Shown: piece after piece, positions 34,503-43,888 of the stretch
Position numbering within the stretch: position 1 is the first letter of the stretch
Layout of the letters: each line of letters opens with the position of its first letter
Assembly (NCBI RefSeq): GCF_009745975.1
Contig: NZ_WHOL01000126.1
Coordinates: 1 to 64,000 of the forward strand
DNA length: 64,000 nt
Source: Actinokineospora pegani
Lineage (GTDB): Bacteria; Actinomycetota; Actinomycetes; Mycobacteriales; Pseudonocardiaceae
Direction: 5' to 3'
Made by a program: the position numbers and the translations under genes
Notes under the pieces: generated by a model
Seen by the model: only the letters and a program-made list of their open reading frames with translations
What the model was told of the DNA's origin: nothing
Databases searched by the model: none

Positions 34503-35915
34503 ATGGGCAGCAAGCTCCGAAGCCGGTTGGCGCTGGGCGCCGCCGCCACGGCGCTGGTGGCGGGATCGGCGGTGGCCCTGGTGCCCGGCGCGACCGCGGC
34601 GGAGCCGGGGGTCCCCACCGTCACCCCGATCGCGCCGCAGGCGGGCAAGGGCCACGGCGTGTCCACCGGGCAGGGCGTCATCGACCTGGACGCGATCGGC
34701 TACGCCGAGTCCGAGTTCCTGATGTCCGGCCAGGCGACCACCTACGGCCAGTCGGGCCTGTGGACCGACAACGGCCGGTGGGCGACCAAGGTGGCCGCCG
34801 AGGGCACCGACTACACCACGCGCCTGCTCGTCGAGCGGCCCAAGGACCCGGCCGAGTTCAACGGCACCGTCATCGTCGAGTGGATGAACGTCAGCTTCGG
34901 CGTGGACATCCCCGTCGACCTCTCGCAGTCCTACCAGTACGCCGCGCGCGAGGGCTACGCCTACGTCGGGGTGACCGCGCAGCGGCGGGGCGCGCAGAAG
35001 CTCACCGAGCTGGACCCCGAGCGCTACCCGGGCGTCGACCTGCCCAACGACGACATCTCCTACGACGTGCTCACCCAGGCCGCGCGCGCGGTGCGGACCA
35101 ACCCCGAGATCATCGGGGCCACGCCGACGACCGTGCTGGCCTCCGGGCACTCGCAGTCGGCCGGGCGGCTGGTCACCTACATCAACGCCGTCCAGCCCCA
35201 GGCCGGGCTCTTCGACGGCTTCCTCGTCCACGGCCGGGCGGGCGGGGCCGCGAAGGTCGCGGGCGGCAGCGCGCCGCTGTCGGCGAAGATCCGCACCGAC
35301 CTCGACGTCCCGGTCTTCGTGCTGCAGGCCGAGACCGACGTGCCGCTGTCGTCGTCGGCGCGGCAGAACACCCCCCTCGTGCGCACCTGGGAGGTCGCGG
35401 GCACCGCGCACGCCGACCAGTACGGCCTGGACCTCTACAACCCGGTCAACGCCAGGGACAAGGGCATCAACGACGGCGCCGCGACCTACTGCGACAAGCC
35501 GGTCAACTCGATGACCTTCCGCTACGCGCAGAACGCCGCCTACCACCACCTCAACCGCTGGGCCCAGGGCGGCCCGCCGCCGCCGAGCGCCCAGCAGATC
35601 GACGCCTGGTTCGGCGTGCTCATCCAGCGCGACAAGGACGGCAACGCCGTCGGCGGCGTGCGCCTGCCCGACCTGGTGGCCCCGGTCGCCACGTACTCGC
35701 CGAACAACAGCGGCGGCAACGTGCTCGGCGCGTGCCTGCTGCTGGGCACGACCACCCCGTTCACCGCCGAGCGGCTCAAGGAGCTCTACCCCGACCACGC
35801 CGCCTACGTGAAGCGGTTCACCGAGGCCGCCGACGTGGCGACCCGGCTCGGGTACATGCTCCCCGCCGACCGCGACGAGGCCGTCGCGCGCGCCCAGGCC
35901 GCCCAGGTCCCCTGA
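34503..35915 (+). CDS. Secreted alpha/beta-hydrolase-domain protein
   Basis: A 470-residue exported protein. The signal peptide (K-L-R-S-R then a hydrophobic stretch ending T-A-A about residue 33) is followed by a catalytic region with nucleophile elbow G-H-S-Q-S-A-G-R. Segments such as E-W-M-N-V-S-F-G and P-V-F-V-L-Q-A-E-T-D, and a late H-A-D, fit the bacterial alpha/beta hydrolase domain family (Abhydrolase_10-like) of about 450-500 residues. The natural substrate is unknown; esters or lactones are likely. AAGGAGA precedes the ATG at 34503. It precedes another secreted lipase-type gene on the same strand. Confidence 0.8.
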   Translation: MGSKLRSRLALGAAATALVAGSAVALVPGATAAEPGVPTVTPIAPQAGKGHGVSTGQGVIDLDAIGYAESEFLMSGQATTYGQSGLWTDNGRWATKVAAEGTDYTTRLLVERPKDPAEFNGTVIVEWMNVSFGVDIPVDLSQSYQYAAREGYAYVGVTAQRRGAQKLTELDPERYPGVDLPNDDISYDVLTQAARAVRTNPEIIGATPTTVLASGHSQSAGRLVTYINAVQPQAGLFDGFLVHGRAGGAAKVAGGSAPLSAKIRTDLDVPVFVLQAETDVPLSSSARQNTPLVRTWEVAGTAHADQYGLDLYNPVNARDKGINDGAATYCDKPVNSMTFRYAQNAAYHHLNRWAQGGPPPPSAQQIDAWFGVLIQRDKDGNAVGGVRLPDLVAPVATYSPNNSGGNVLGACLLLGTTTPFTAERLKELYPDHAAYVKRFTEAADVATRLGYMLPADRDEAVARAQAAQVP

Positions 35916-36046
35916 CCGGTCGGTAACGAGACCGCGGCCCGCGCCCAGTCCCAGCAGCGGACCGGGCGCGGGCCGTTCCACACCCGCTGACAACGCACGG
36001 GCGTGGAATTGCGCGTATCGCACAACTATTCATTGTTTCACCGCCC

Positions 36047-36076
36047 TTGTCCTGGTATTGGCGTCACTTGTAGATT
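36047..36076 (+). promoter_or_regulatory. Candidate promoter for the secreted lipase
   Basis: TTGTCC (36047-36052), an 18-base spacer and TAGATT (36071-36076) lie in the AT-richer gap, about 57 bases before the GTG start. Confidence 0.45.
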
Positions 36077-36132
36077 CATTTCTGGAAACCACCGGTTTCC
36101 CCCAGGTCAGACAGGCTCGACGAGGAGTTCCC

Positions 36133-37368
36133 GTGAGGCCAGTGTCCCGGTTTTTCCGTAAGTCCGAGGGCGGGGCGCGGCGGTGGCCTGTGGTCGCCGC
36201 GGTCGTGACCGCGTTGTCCGTTCCCGCGGCTGTCGGTGTGTTCGCCACGGTGTCCGCCGCGCCGGTCAGCCAGGCCGCCGAGCCGCCGCAGGGTCCCGTC
36301 GGCGACGCGTTCTACACCCCGCCGACCCCGCTGCCGCCGGGTGGAAACGGTGATGTGATCTGGTGGCGGCAGATCGCGGACAAGTCCAACGCCAAGGGCT
36401 ACCTGGTGCTGTACCGCTCGGAGTCGGCCACCGGCCAGCCGATCGCGGTGTCCGGGCGGGTGTTCGTGCCGAAGAAGGCGTGGACCGGCAACGGGCCGCG
36501 CCCGATCATCTCCACCGCCCCTGGCACCCGCGGCATCGGCGACTCCTGCGCGCCGTCGAAGTACCTCGACTACGAGGCCCCCTTCACCGACCCGCTGCTG
36601 AACAAGGGCTACGCGATCGCCACGACCGACTACGAGGGCCTGGGCACCCCGGGCACCCACACCTACGTCGTCGGCCAGTCCGAGGGCCGCTCGGTCATCG
36701 ACGCCGCCCGCGCCGCAACCCGCCTGCCCGCCGCGGGCCTGGCCCCCGGCGGCCAGATCGCCTTCGCCGGCTACTCCCAGGGCGGCGGCGGCGCGGCCTG
36801 GGCCGGTGAACTGGCCCCGACCTACGCCCCCGACCTCAACGTCGTCGGCATCGCCGCGGGCGGTGTCCCCGCCGACCTCACCGAGGTCGCCAACTTCCTC
36901 GACGGCGGCCTGGGCTTCGGCTTCCTGCTCCTGGCCTCGCTGGGCCTCAACTCCGCCTACCCGGACCTGGACCTCCCGAAGTACCTCAACGACAAGGGCC
37001 AGGAACTCTACGAGACCAAGCAGGGCGTCTGCGTCGACGCGGTCTTCGGCTACGCGTTCCAGAAGATCTCCGACTACACCACCACCAACCCGCTCAACAC
37101 CCCGGAGTGGCAGGCCAAGCTCGCCGAGAACAAGCTCGGCTCGGCCAAGCCCAGCGCCCCGGTCTTCCTCTACCACGGCCTGGTCGACGAGATCATCCCG
37201 CTCAAGCAGGCCGAGACCCTGCGCAAGGACTACTGCGAAGCAGGCGTGAAGGTCCAGTGGGGCCCGTTCCTCGGCGAGCACGTGACCACCATGGCCTTCG
37301 CCTCGCACGACGTGGAGAAGTTCCTGACGGACCGCTTCGCGGGCAAGGCCCCCAGGAACAACTGCTGA
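36133..37368 (+). CDS. Secreted lipase/esterase (secretory lipase LIP family)
   Basis: A 411-residue exported hydrolase. The N-terminus R-P-V-S-R-F-F-R-K followed by a hydrophobic core (W-P-V-V-A-A-V-V-T-A-L) is a signal peptide ending near residue 50 (S-Q-A-A-E). The catalytic triad is visible: G-Y-S-Q-G-G-G (Ser), G-L-V-D-E-I-I-P (Asp) and G-E-H-V-T-T (His). Paired Cys (D-S-C-A, G-V-C-V, D-Y-C-E, N-N-C) suggest disulphides. It should cleave lipids or esters outside the cell. The GTG at 36133 follows GAGGAG. A very strong hairpin follows the stop. Confidence 0.88.
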   Translation: MRPVSRFFRKSEGGARRWPVVAAVVTALSVPAAVGVFATVSAAPVSQAAEPPQGPVGDAFYTPPTPLPPGGNGDVIWWRQIADKSNAKGYLVLYRSESATGQPIAVSGRVFVPKKAWTGNGPRPIISTAPGTRGIGDSCAPSKYLDYEAPFTDPLLNKGYAIATTDYEGLGTPGTHTYVVGQSEGRSVIDAARAATRLPAAGLAPGGQIAFAGYSQGGGGAAWAGELAPTYAPDLNVVGIAAGGVPADLTEVANFLDGGLGFGFLLLASLGLNSAYPDLDLPKYLNDKGQELYETKQGVCVDAVFGYAFQKISDYTTTNPLNTPEWQAKLAENKLGSAKPSAPVFLYHGLVDEIIPLKQAETLRKDYCEAGVKVQWGPFLGEHVTTMAFASHDVEKFLTDRFAGKAPRNNC

Positions 37369-37394
37369 TTCACCCCTGAGCCAACTGGATCGGT

Positions 37395-37434
37395 AGACGT
37401 GTCCCCCGCCGGGTTCCCGGCGGGGGACACGTCT
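37395..37434 (+). terminator. 19-bp perfect hairpin terminator after the lipase
   Basis: Arms 37395-37413 and 37416-37434 are perfectly complementary (AGACGTGTCCCCCGCCGGG and its reverse complement) around two T, starting 27 bases after the stop and followed by TTCTCC. One of the strongest terminators in the window. Confidence 0.88.
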
Positions 37435-37485
37435 TCTCCGGGCCCCCCGGGGCGCGGGCGAGGGTGTGTTCGAGCTGATCCGGCG

Positions 37486-38484
37486 ATGGACGCGGGCGAG
37501 GTCGATGACCTCGACTCCGACGCGGTGGGGCACGAGCGGCTCGCGGAGGTGCTGGAGGACTTCTGCGACCGCTGGCAGGTCGGTGTGGAGAACCTGCTGG
37601 CAGACGGCGGGGTAGACGGCGCGGCGCCTGGTGGACACCGCCGCCCAGTACGAGACGACCGAGGCGGGCCTGGCTGAGCTGGGGCAGTCGCGCGACCCCC
37701 GGGAGCTGGTCCCCGGCGACCCGGCCGCGCTGCGGGCCACAGCGACGGGGATGCAGCGCTTCGGCGAGGCGCCGGGCCGGGTGGGCGACGGGTTGCGCGC
37801 GATCGACGACGGCGGCTGGACCGGCGAGGCGGCCGACCGGTTCCGCGACCACTTCGACGAGGAGCCGCGGCGCTGGGTCACCTGCGGCGAGTCGTTCGAC
37901 AACGCCCGGGACGCGCCGCGGCGCTAAGCCGGCCTGGGCGCACGAGCGGGCCGAGGAGGCGGCGCTGGCGTGGGACCGGGCTGAGCGCAGGCCCGCCGCG
38001 AGCACGACCCCGGCCCGTTCGACGACCCCGGCGAGCCGGGCCGGGCCGAGGCCCGGCGGGTGCTGGCGCAGGCCCGCGACCAGGTGCGTGCCGACGACGA
38101 GGCAGCAGAGGTCGTCGACCAGGTGCAACAGGCCGCGCCCCAGGAGCGCGGCCTGCTCGAGTCGGCGGTGAACGCGGTCGCGGACTTCGTCGGCGGGGCG
38201 GTGCGGGCGACGGGCGAGGCGGTCAGCGGCGTCATCGACGCGGTGGGCGATGTGGGCAGGGAGGTCCTGGAGACGGGCGGGTCGGCGGCGGCCACGCCCC
38301 GCACACGGGGTCGCCGAACAAGACGGAGTTCCCCGAGCGCTGGGACGACGAGAGCATCGACAACGTCGAGGACGTGGCCCGCGACCCGGACTCCCCACCG
38401 GTCCAGCAGGACAACGACCGGTGGCGGGTCACCGGCACCCGCGACGGCGTGATCTTCAACGACGAGAACGGCAACCCGGAGTAG
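37486..38484 (+). pseudogene. Broken secreted/polymorphic toxin gene, probable EndoU-type end
   Basis: Protein-like stretches lie in successive frames. An N-terminal part (M-D-A-G-E-V-D-D-L, about 45 codons from 37486) is followed by a WXG-like helical region from about 37631 (T-A-A-Q-Y-E-T-T, then D-D-G-G-W-T-G-E-A-A-D-R-F). An Ala/Glu-rich linker comes next, and the C-terminal N-K-T-E-F-P-E-R-W-D-D-E-S-I and D-R-W-R-V-T-G-T-R-D-G-V-I resembles the EndoU nuclease tip of T7SS polymorphic toxins. At least three frame changes are needed, so no full protein can be made as written. The next gene is immunity-like. It was once a toxin/immunity pair, or the sequence holds several indels. Confidence 0.6.
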
Positions 38485-38496
38485 CGGAGGAACACG

Positions 38497-38846
38497 GTGG
38501 ACCTGGTCAAACTGCACAACCAGACGCGCGAACTGCTCGAGGCGCTGGCTGATCGGCTGCCCGCCGACCGGGTGGCGGGCTACCGGTCGCTGAGCGCGGC
38601 GGGCGAGTGGGCCGAACTGGTGGACATGGTGAGCGCGAGCCTGGTGAAGCGGCGGATCCCGGTCACCCCCGCCGAGCGCGACCAGTTGGCCGAGGTGCTG
38701 GCGCAGTTCACCCCCGACCCGGAGTACCGCTACCTCAGCGACCCCGATCTGCTGACCAAGCTCACCATCGCCTGCCCCCGGCAGGCGCGGCCGGGTCCGT
38801 GGCGGCGGCGTGGTCGATCGGGTCGCCACCGCTGGTGCTGTCCTAA
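38497..38846 (+). pseudogene. Immunity-like protein gene with a 3' frameshift
   Basis: The GTG at 38497 follows GGAGGA, 12 bases after the toxin-like frame ends. The first 92 codons read like the small helical immunity proteins that follow EndoU-type toxins (G-E-W-A-E-L-V-D-M-V-S-A-S-L-V-K-R-R-I-P-V-T-P-A-E). Near a run of five C at about 38777 the natural continuation moves to another frame (A-A-G-S-V-A-A-A-W-S-I-G-S-P-P-L-V-L-S) and stops at 38846. In the original frame the sequence instead runs on over the end of kdpD. Expected full length is about 116 residues. Confidence 0.6.
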
Positions 38847-38862
38847 GACCGGCCCGGGTGGC

Positions 38863-41316
38863 TCAAGCGGCGGCGGGCAGCGCCACGACGACGGTCAGGC
38901 CGCCGCCCGGTGTGTCCTCCAGACGGATCTCGCCCGCCATCGCCTCGACGAACCCCTTGGCCACGCTCAGCCCCAGGCCCGTCCCCGTGGTGGAGCGGTC
39001 GCCCAGGCGGTGGAACGGCTCGAACGCCTCGTCGGCGGTCTTGTGCGGCAGGCCGGGGCCGTGGTCGACGACGCGCAGCTCCACCCGGGGGCCGTGGGCG
39101 CTGGCCCGCAGGGCGACGGTGGTGCGGCCGTGGCGCAGGGCGTTGTCGACCAGGTTGGCGATGACCCGTTCCAGGAGGCCGACGTCGGCCAGGACCGGGG
39201 GCAGGTCCTCGGCCACGGAGACCGAGACCGGGGCGGCGAGGGGGGCCAGGGCCCGGGCCACGACCTCGTCGTAGCCGGTGGGGCGCAGGGCGGGGCGGAC
39301 GGCGCCGGTGGCCAGGCGGGAGGAGTCCAGGAGGTTGTCGACCAGGGCGGTGAGGCGGTCGGCCGACTCCTCGACGCCTGCCATCAGCTCGGCCACGTCG
39401 GACCCGCTCAGCACCAGGTCGGGGTCGCGGAGGCTGCCGATGCCCGCCTTGATCGACGTCAGCGGGGTGCGCAGGTCGTGGCCGACCGAGGACAGCAGGG
39501 CGGTGCGCAGCTCGGTGTCGGCGGCCCGGCGCTGGGCCTGCGCCTTCTCCTCGGTGAGCCGCTGCTGGCGCAGCGCCAGGAACGCCTGGCGGGCGGCGGC
39601 CTCGAGGACCAGCCGGTCGCGGGCGGGCAGGGTGCGGCCGCGCAGCACGAGCCGGACGTCGTCGGTGACCGCCACGTCCACATCGGACTCCGCCGCCGCC
39701 TCGTCGCCCGCGACCCGGGTCCACGCGCCGCCGCGGCGTTCGAGCAGGGCGACCGCGTCCATGGCGAAGTTCTCCCGCACCTTCTCCAGCAGCCGGGCCA
39801 CGGGGTCGTCGGCCATGAGGACGGTGCGCGCGTAGGAGGCCAGCAGCGCCGCCTCGGTGCGGGCGCGCGCGGCCTGCGCGGCCAGCCGCGCGGCGCGGTC
39901 GACCACCGCCGCCACGAGCACGGCCACGACGACCATCGCCACCAGGGCGACGACGTTGTCCGGGCCCGCGACGGCCAGGCTGCGGTACGGCGGGGTGAAG
40001 AAGTAGTTGAGCAGCCCGGCGGCGAGCACGGCCGAGAGCACCGCGGGCCCGATGCCGCCCACGACCGCCACGGCGCACGCGGCCAGGATGAACGCGGCCA
40101 GGTCGGTGGGGTAGCCCGCCCACGACCGCCAGAGCAGGCCCGCCGCCGTCACCAGCACGGGCAGCGCGACGGCCAGGACCCAGCCCAGCACCCGGGTCCG
40201 GCCCGGCGGCCGGGCGCGGGCGCGGCGGGCCCGCGGGTGGGTGACCATGTGCACGTCGATGGGCCCGGAGGCGGCGATGACCGCGGCGCCGACGCCCTCG
40301 TCCAGGGCGCGGGCCAGCCGGGAGCGGCGGGAGGTGCCCAGCACGAGCTGGGTGGCGTTGACCCCGCGGGCGAAGTCGAGCAGGGCGGTCGGCACGTCGT
40401 CGCCGACCACCGGGTGGAAGGTCGCCGACAGGTCCAGCGCGGTGCGGCGGCAGCGGGCCACCACCTCCGGTGACGCGCTCGCCAGCCCGTCGCCGCGCAG
40501 CACGTGCACCACCAGCAGCTCCGCCCCGGCGCGCTGGGCGACCCGCCTGCCCCGGCGGATCAGCGTCTCGCTCTCCGGGCCGCCGGTCACCGCGACGACG
40601 ACGCGCTCGCGGGCCTCCCAGGTCTCGGTGATGTCCTGCTCGGCCCGGTAGCGCTGCAACGCCACGTCGACCTGGTCGGCGACCCACAGCAGCGCCAGCT
40701 CGCGCAGCGCGGTGAGGTTGCCGACGCGGAAGTAGTTGCCCAGCGCGGCGTCGACCCTGTCCGCGGCGTAGACGTTGCCGTGGGCCAGCCTGCGCCGCAG
40801 CGCCTGCGGGGTGAGGTCGACCAGCTCGATCTGCTCGGCCCGGCGGACCACGGCGTCGGGGACGCACTCGCGCTGCGCGACGCCGGTGATGCGGGCGACG
40901 ACGTCGTTGAGCGACTCCAGGTGCTGGACGTTGACCGCGGAGAGGACATCGATCCCGGCGGCGAGCAGCTCCTCGACGTCCTGCCAGCGCTTGGCGTTGC
41001 GGGAGCCGGGGGCGTTGGTGTGCGCGAGCTCGTCGACCACGGCCACCTCGGGCCGCCGCGCCAGCAGCCCGTCGAGGTCCAGCTCGCCCCCGCGCCGCGC
41101 CAGGACCTCGAGCCCGGCGACCAGCTCGGCGGTCTTGGCCCGCCCGTGCGCCTCGACCAGGCCGACGACCACGTCGGTGCCGCGCTCCCGGCGCCGGTGC
41201 GCCTCGCCCAGCATGGCGAAGGTCTTGCCGACGCCGGGCGCGGCCCCGAGGTAGATGCGCAGCTCACCGCGTTTGCCCACCGGGTGATTCTGCGCCCGGA
41301 CCTCAGCCCCGCGCAT
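38863..41316 (-). CDS. kdpD: Osmosensitive K+ channel histidine kinase KdpD
   Basis: An 817-residue sensor kinase. It has the N-terminal KdpD domain with P-loop G-A-A-P-G-V-G-K-T, a UspA-like domain (about 230-360), four closely spaced transmembrane helices (about 385-490, DUF4118), a GAF-like region, a HisKA site S-S-V-G-H-D-L-R-T-P-L-T-S (about 590) and an ATPase domain (N-L-V-D-N-A-L-R-H, G-T-G-L-G-L-S). It senses low K+ and turgor and normally phosphorylates KdpE to induce kdpFABC. Its ATG overlaps the kdpC stop by 14 bases. Oddly, no kdpE follows: the next sequence is toxin/immunity debris on the other strand. The partner regulator must be elsewhere or lost. Confidence 0.96.
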   Translation of the reverse strand: MRGAEVRAQNHPVGKRGELRIYLGAAPGVGKTFAMLGEAHRRRERGTDVVVGLVEAHGRAKTAELVAGLEVLARRGGELDLDGLLARRPEVAVVDELAHTNAPGSRNAKRWQDVEELLAAGIDVLSAVNVQHLESLNDVVARITGVAQRECVPDAVVRRAEQIELVDLTPQALRRRLAHGNVYAADRVDAALGNYFRVGNLTALRELALLWVADQVDVALQRYRAEQDITETWEARERVVVAVTGGPESETLIRRGRRVAQRAGAELLVVHVLRGDGLASASPEVVARCRRTALDLSATFHPVVGDDVPTALLDFARGVNATQLVLGTSRRSRLARALDEGVGAAVIAASGPIDVHMVTHPRARRARARPPGRTRVLGWVLAVALPVLVTAAGLLWRSWAGYPTDLAAFILAACAVAVVGGIGPAVLSAVLAAGLLNYFFTPPYRSLAVAGPDNVVALVAMVVVAVLVAAVVDRAARLAAQAARARTEAALLASYARTVLMADDPVARLLEKVRENFAMDAVALLERRGGAWTRVAGDEAAAESDVDVAVTDDVRLVLRGRTLPARDRLVLEAAARQAFLALRQQRLTEEKAQAQRRAADTELRTALLSSVGHDLRTPLTSIKAGIGSLRDPDLVLSGSDVAELMAGVEESADRLTALVDNLLDSSRLATGAVRPALRPTGYDEVVARALAPLAAPVSVSVAEDLPPVLADVGLLERVIANLVDNALRHGRTTVALRASAHGPRVELRVVDHGPGLPHKTADEAFEPFHRLGDRSTTGTGLGLSVAKGFVEAMAGEIRLEDTPGGGLTVVVALPAAA

Positions 41317-41845
41317 CCAGGGCCCGGTTGAGCCGGGTGACGTTCACGGTCACCTCGCCGACGAGACCGAGCCCGCGCCCGCTGGTCGCCTCGGCCACCA
41401 GCGCGCGCACCCGGTGCTCGTCCACGCCCCTGGCCCGCGCGACCCTGGGCACCTGCAGCTCGGCGTAGGCGGGGCTGATGTGCGGGTCCAGCCCGGACGC
41501 CGACGCGGTGACCGCGTCCTGCGGGACCCGGTCCCCGGCCACGCCCTCCCGCCGGGCGACCCCGGCCCGGCGCTCGGCGACGACGGCGGTCTGGTCGGCG
41601 TCCACCTCGGACTTGTTCGACCCGCCGGAGGCGGGCGGCGCCGCCGCCGACGGCCGGGTGTGGAACCACTGGTCGCCCTCGCGGTCGACGCCGACCAGGG
41701 TCGTGCCGACGGCCTCGGCGTTGGCGTGCAGGCCGGGCGCCCGGCTCACCGCCCACACCGACGCCGGGTAGAGCACGCCGGTGATCACGGTGAGCACCAG
41801 CAGGACGCGCAGGCCCGCCAGGGACTGCTTGGACAAGGTGGACAC
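41303..41845 (-). CDS. kdpC: K+-transporting ATPase subunit KdpC
   Basis: A 180-residue single-pass membrane subunit. The N-terminal helix (L-R-V-L-L-V-L-T-V-I-T-G-V-L-Y-P) is followed by a periplasmic-facing part with the signature F-H-T-R-P-S-A, S-G-S-N-like S-G-G-S-N, S-G-L-D-P-H-I-S-P and a C-terminal V-N-V-T-R-L-N. It stabilises the KdpA/KdpB complex and raises its K+ affinity. It starts 3 bases after the kdpB stop and overlaps kdpD, so it belongs to the tightly coupled kdp operon. Confidence 0.97.
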   Translation of the reverse strand: MSTLSKQSLAGLRVLLVLTVITGVLYPASVWAVSRAPGLHANAEAVGTTLVGVDREGDQWFHTRPSAAAPPASGGSNKSEVDADQTAVVAERRAGVARREGVAGDRVPQDAVTASASGLDPHISPAYAELQVPRVARARGVDEHRVRALVAEATSGRGLGLVGEVTVNVTRLNRALDARG

Positions 41846-41848
41846 GGG

Positions 41849-43888
41849 TCACCCGATTCCGGGGATGAGGCGGACGAGCAGGTCGATGAGCCAGATCCCG
41901 GCGAACGGCGCCACGACGCCGCCCACGCCGTAGACCAGCAGGTTGCGCCGCAGCAGCGCGCCCGCGCTGGTGGGCCGGTACCGCACGCCGCGCAGGGCGA
42001 GCGGGATCAGCACCACGATGACCAGCGCGTTGAACACCACCGCCGACAGGATCGCCGACTCCGGCGTGGCCAGGCCCATCACGTCGAGCCCGCCGAGCTG
42101 CGGGTGGACGGCGGCGAACATGGCCGGGAGGATGGCGAAGTACTTGGCCAGGTCGTTGGCGAGGCTGAAGGTGGTCAGCGCGCCCCGGGTGATCAGCAAC
42201 TGCTTGCCGATCCCGACGACCTCGATCAGCTTGGTCGGGTCGGAGTCCAGGTCGACCATGTTCCCGGCCTCCTTGGCGGCCGAGGTGCCGGTGTTCATCG
42301 CCACGCCGACGTCGGCCTGGGCCAGCGCGGGGGCGTCGTTGGTGCCGTCGCCGGTCATCGCGACCAGCCGCCCGCCCGCCTGCTCGCGGCGGATGAGCGC
42401 CACCTTGTCCTCGGGCCGGGCCTCGGCGAGGACGTCGTCGACCCCGGCCTCGGCGGCGATGGCCGCGGCGGTGCGCGGGTTGTCGCCGGTGACCATGACC
42501 GTGCGGATGCCCATCGAGCGCAGCTCGGCGAACCGGGCGGCGATCCCGGGCTTGACCACGTCGGACATCCGGATCACGCCGAGCACCCGGTCGTCGACGG
42601 CGACCACCAGCGGGGTGCCGCCCCCGGCGCTGACCTCGTCGACCACGGCCCGCGCGGCCCCGCTGAGCGCGAAGCCGCTCGCCGCGCCCTTGCGGACCCG
42701 GCGGCCGTCGAGGTCGACGCCGCTCATCCTGGTCTGGGCGGAGAACGGCACGAACCCCCCGGTCTTCTCGTGCGCGGACGGCTCGGCGGGCAGCCCGTGG
42801 TCCGCGGCGCACAGCGCGACGACGCTGCGCCCCTCCGGGGTGCCGTCGGCCAGGCTGGACAGCCGGGCGGCGGCGGCGAGTTCGTCGAGGGCGGCGCCGT
42901 CGACCGGGTGCAGCGCGGTGGCCCGGCGGTTGCCGAAGGTGATGGTGCCGGTCTTGTCCAGCAGCAGGGTGTCGATGTCGCCCGCGGCCTCGACCGCCTT
43001 GCCCGAGGTGGCGAGCACGTTGCGCTGCACCAGCCGGTCCATGCCCGCGATGCCGATCGCCGACAGGAGCGCGCCGATGGTGCTGGGGATGAGGCAGACC
43101 AGCAGCGCGGTCAGCACGACCACCGACTGCTTGCCGCCGGAGAACGCCGCGAACGGCTGCAGGGCCACCACCGCGAGCAGGAAGATGACCGTCAGCGTGG
43201 ACAGCAGGATCGTCAGCGCGATCTCGTTGGGCGACTTCTGCCGCCGCGCGCCCTCGACGAGCGCGATCATCCGGTCCACGAAGGACTCGCCCGGCTTGGT
43301 GGAGATCTCCACGACGATCCGGTCCGAGAGCACGGTGGTGCCGCCGGTGACCGCGCACCGGTCTCCCCCGGCCTCGCGGACCACCGGCGCGGACTCGCCG
43401 GTGATCGCCGACTCGTCGACCGTGGCGATGCCCTCGACGACGTCGCCGTCGCCGGGCACCTGCTCCCCGGCCTCGACCACGACCCGGTCGCCGACCCGCA
43501 GGTCCGCGCCCGGGACCCGCTCCTCGGCCCCGTCCGCGCGCAGCCGCCGCGCCACGGCGCCGGTCTTGGTCCGGCGCAGCGAGTCGGCCTGCGCCTTGCC
43601 CCTGCCCTCGGCGACGGCCTCGGCCAGGTTGGCGAACAGCACGGTGGCCCACAGCCACAGCGCGACGGTGGCGGTGAACACGCTCGGGTCGGCGACCGCG
43701 AAGGCGGTGACCAGGACCGAGCCGACCCAGACCACGAACATGACCGGGTTGCGCACCTGGTGGCGCGGGTGCAGCTTGCGCAGCGCGTCCGGCGCGCGGG
43801 CCAGCAGTTGCCGGGGGTGGAACGCGCCCGCGGCGACCTGGCGCGCGGCGAGGGCCCGGGTCGGCGGGGGGTCGAGGACGGTGCTCAC
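41849..43888 (-). CDS. kdpB: K+-transporting P-type ATPase catalytic subunit KdpB
   Basis: A 679-residue P-type ATPase. Phosphorylation motif [15 protein letters not shown] in the actuator domain, M-V-T-G-D-N and [10 protein letters not shown] in the P domain are all intact. About seven membrane helices are visible. It hydrolyses ATP to drive high-affinity K+ uptake through KdpA. The GTG at 43888 overlaps the kdpA stop (GTGA). Full length for the family. Confidence 0.98.
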   Translation of the reverse strand: MSTVLDPPPTRALAARQVAAGAFHPRQLLARAPDALRKLHPRHQVRNPVMFVVWVGSVLVTAFAVADPSVFTATVALWLWATVLFANLAEAVAEGRGKAQADSLRRTKTGAVARRLRADGAEERVPGADLRVGDRVVVEAGEQVPGDGDVVEGIATVDESAITGESAPVVREAGGDRCAVTGGTTVLSDRIVVEISTKPGESFVDRMIALVEGARRQKSPNEIALTILLSTLTVIFLLAVVALQPFAAFSGGKQSVVVLTALLVCLIPSTIGALLSAIGIAGMDRLVQRNVLATSGKAVEAAGDIDTLLLDKTGTITFGNRRATALHPVDGAALDELAAAARLSSLADGTPEGRSVVALCAADHGLPAEPSAHEKTGGFVPFSAQTRMSGVDLDGRRVRKGAASGFALSGAARAVVDEVSAGGGTPLVVAVDDRVLGVIRMSDVVKPGIAARFAELRSMGIRTVMVTGDNPRTAAAIAAEAGVDDVLAEARPEDKVALIRREQAGGRLVAMTGDGTNDAPALAQADVGVAMNTGTSAAKEAGNMVDLDSDPTKLIEVVGIGKQLLITRGALTTFSLANDLAKYFAILPAMFAAVHPQLGGLDVMGLATPESAILSAVVFNALVIVVLIPLALRGVRYRPTSAGALLRRNLLVYGVGGVVAPFAGIWLIDLLVRLIPGIG

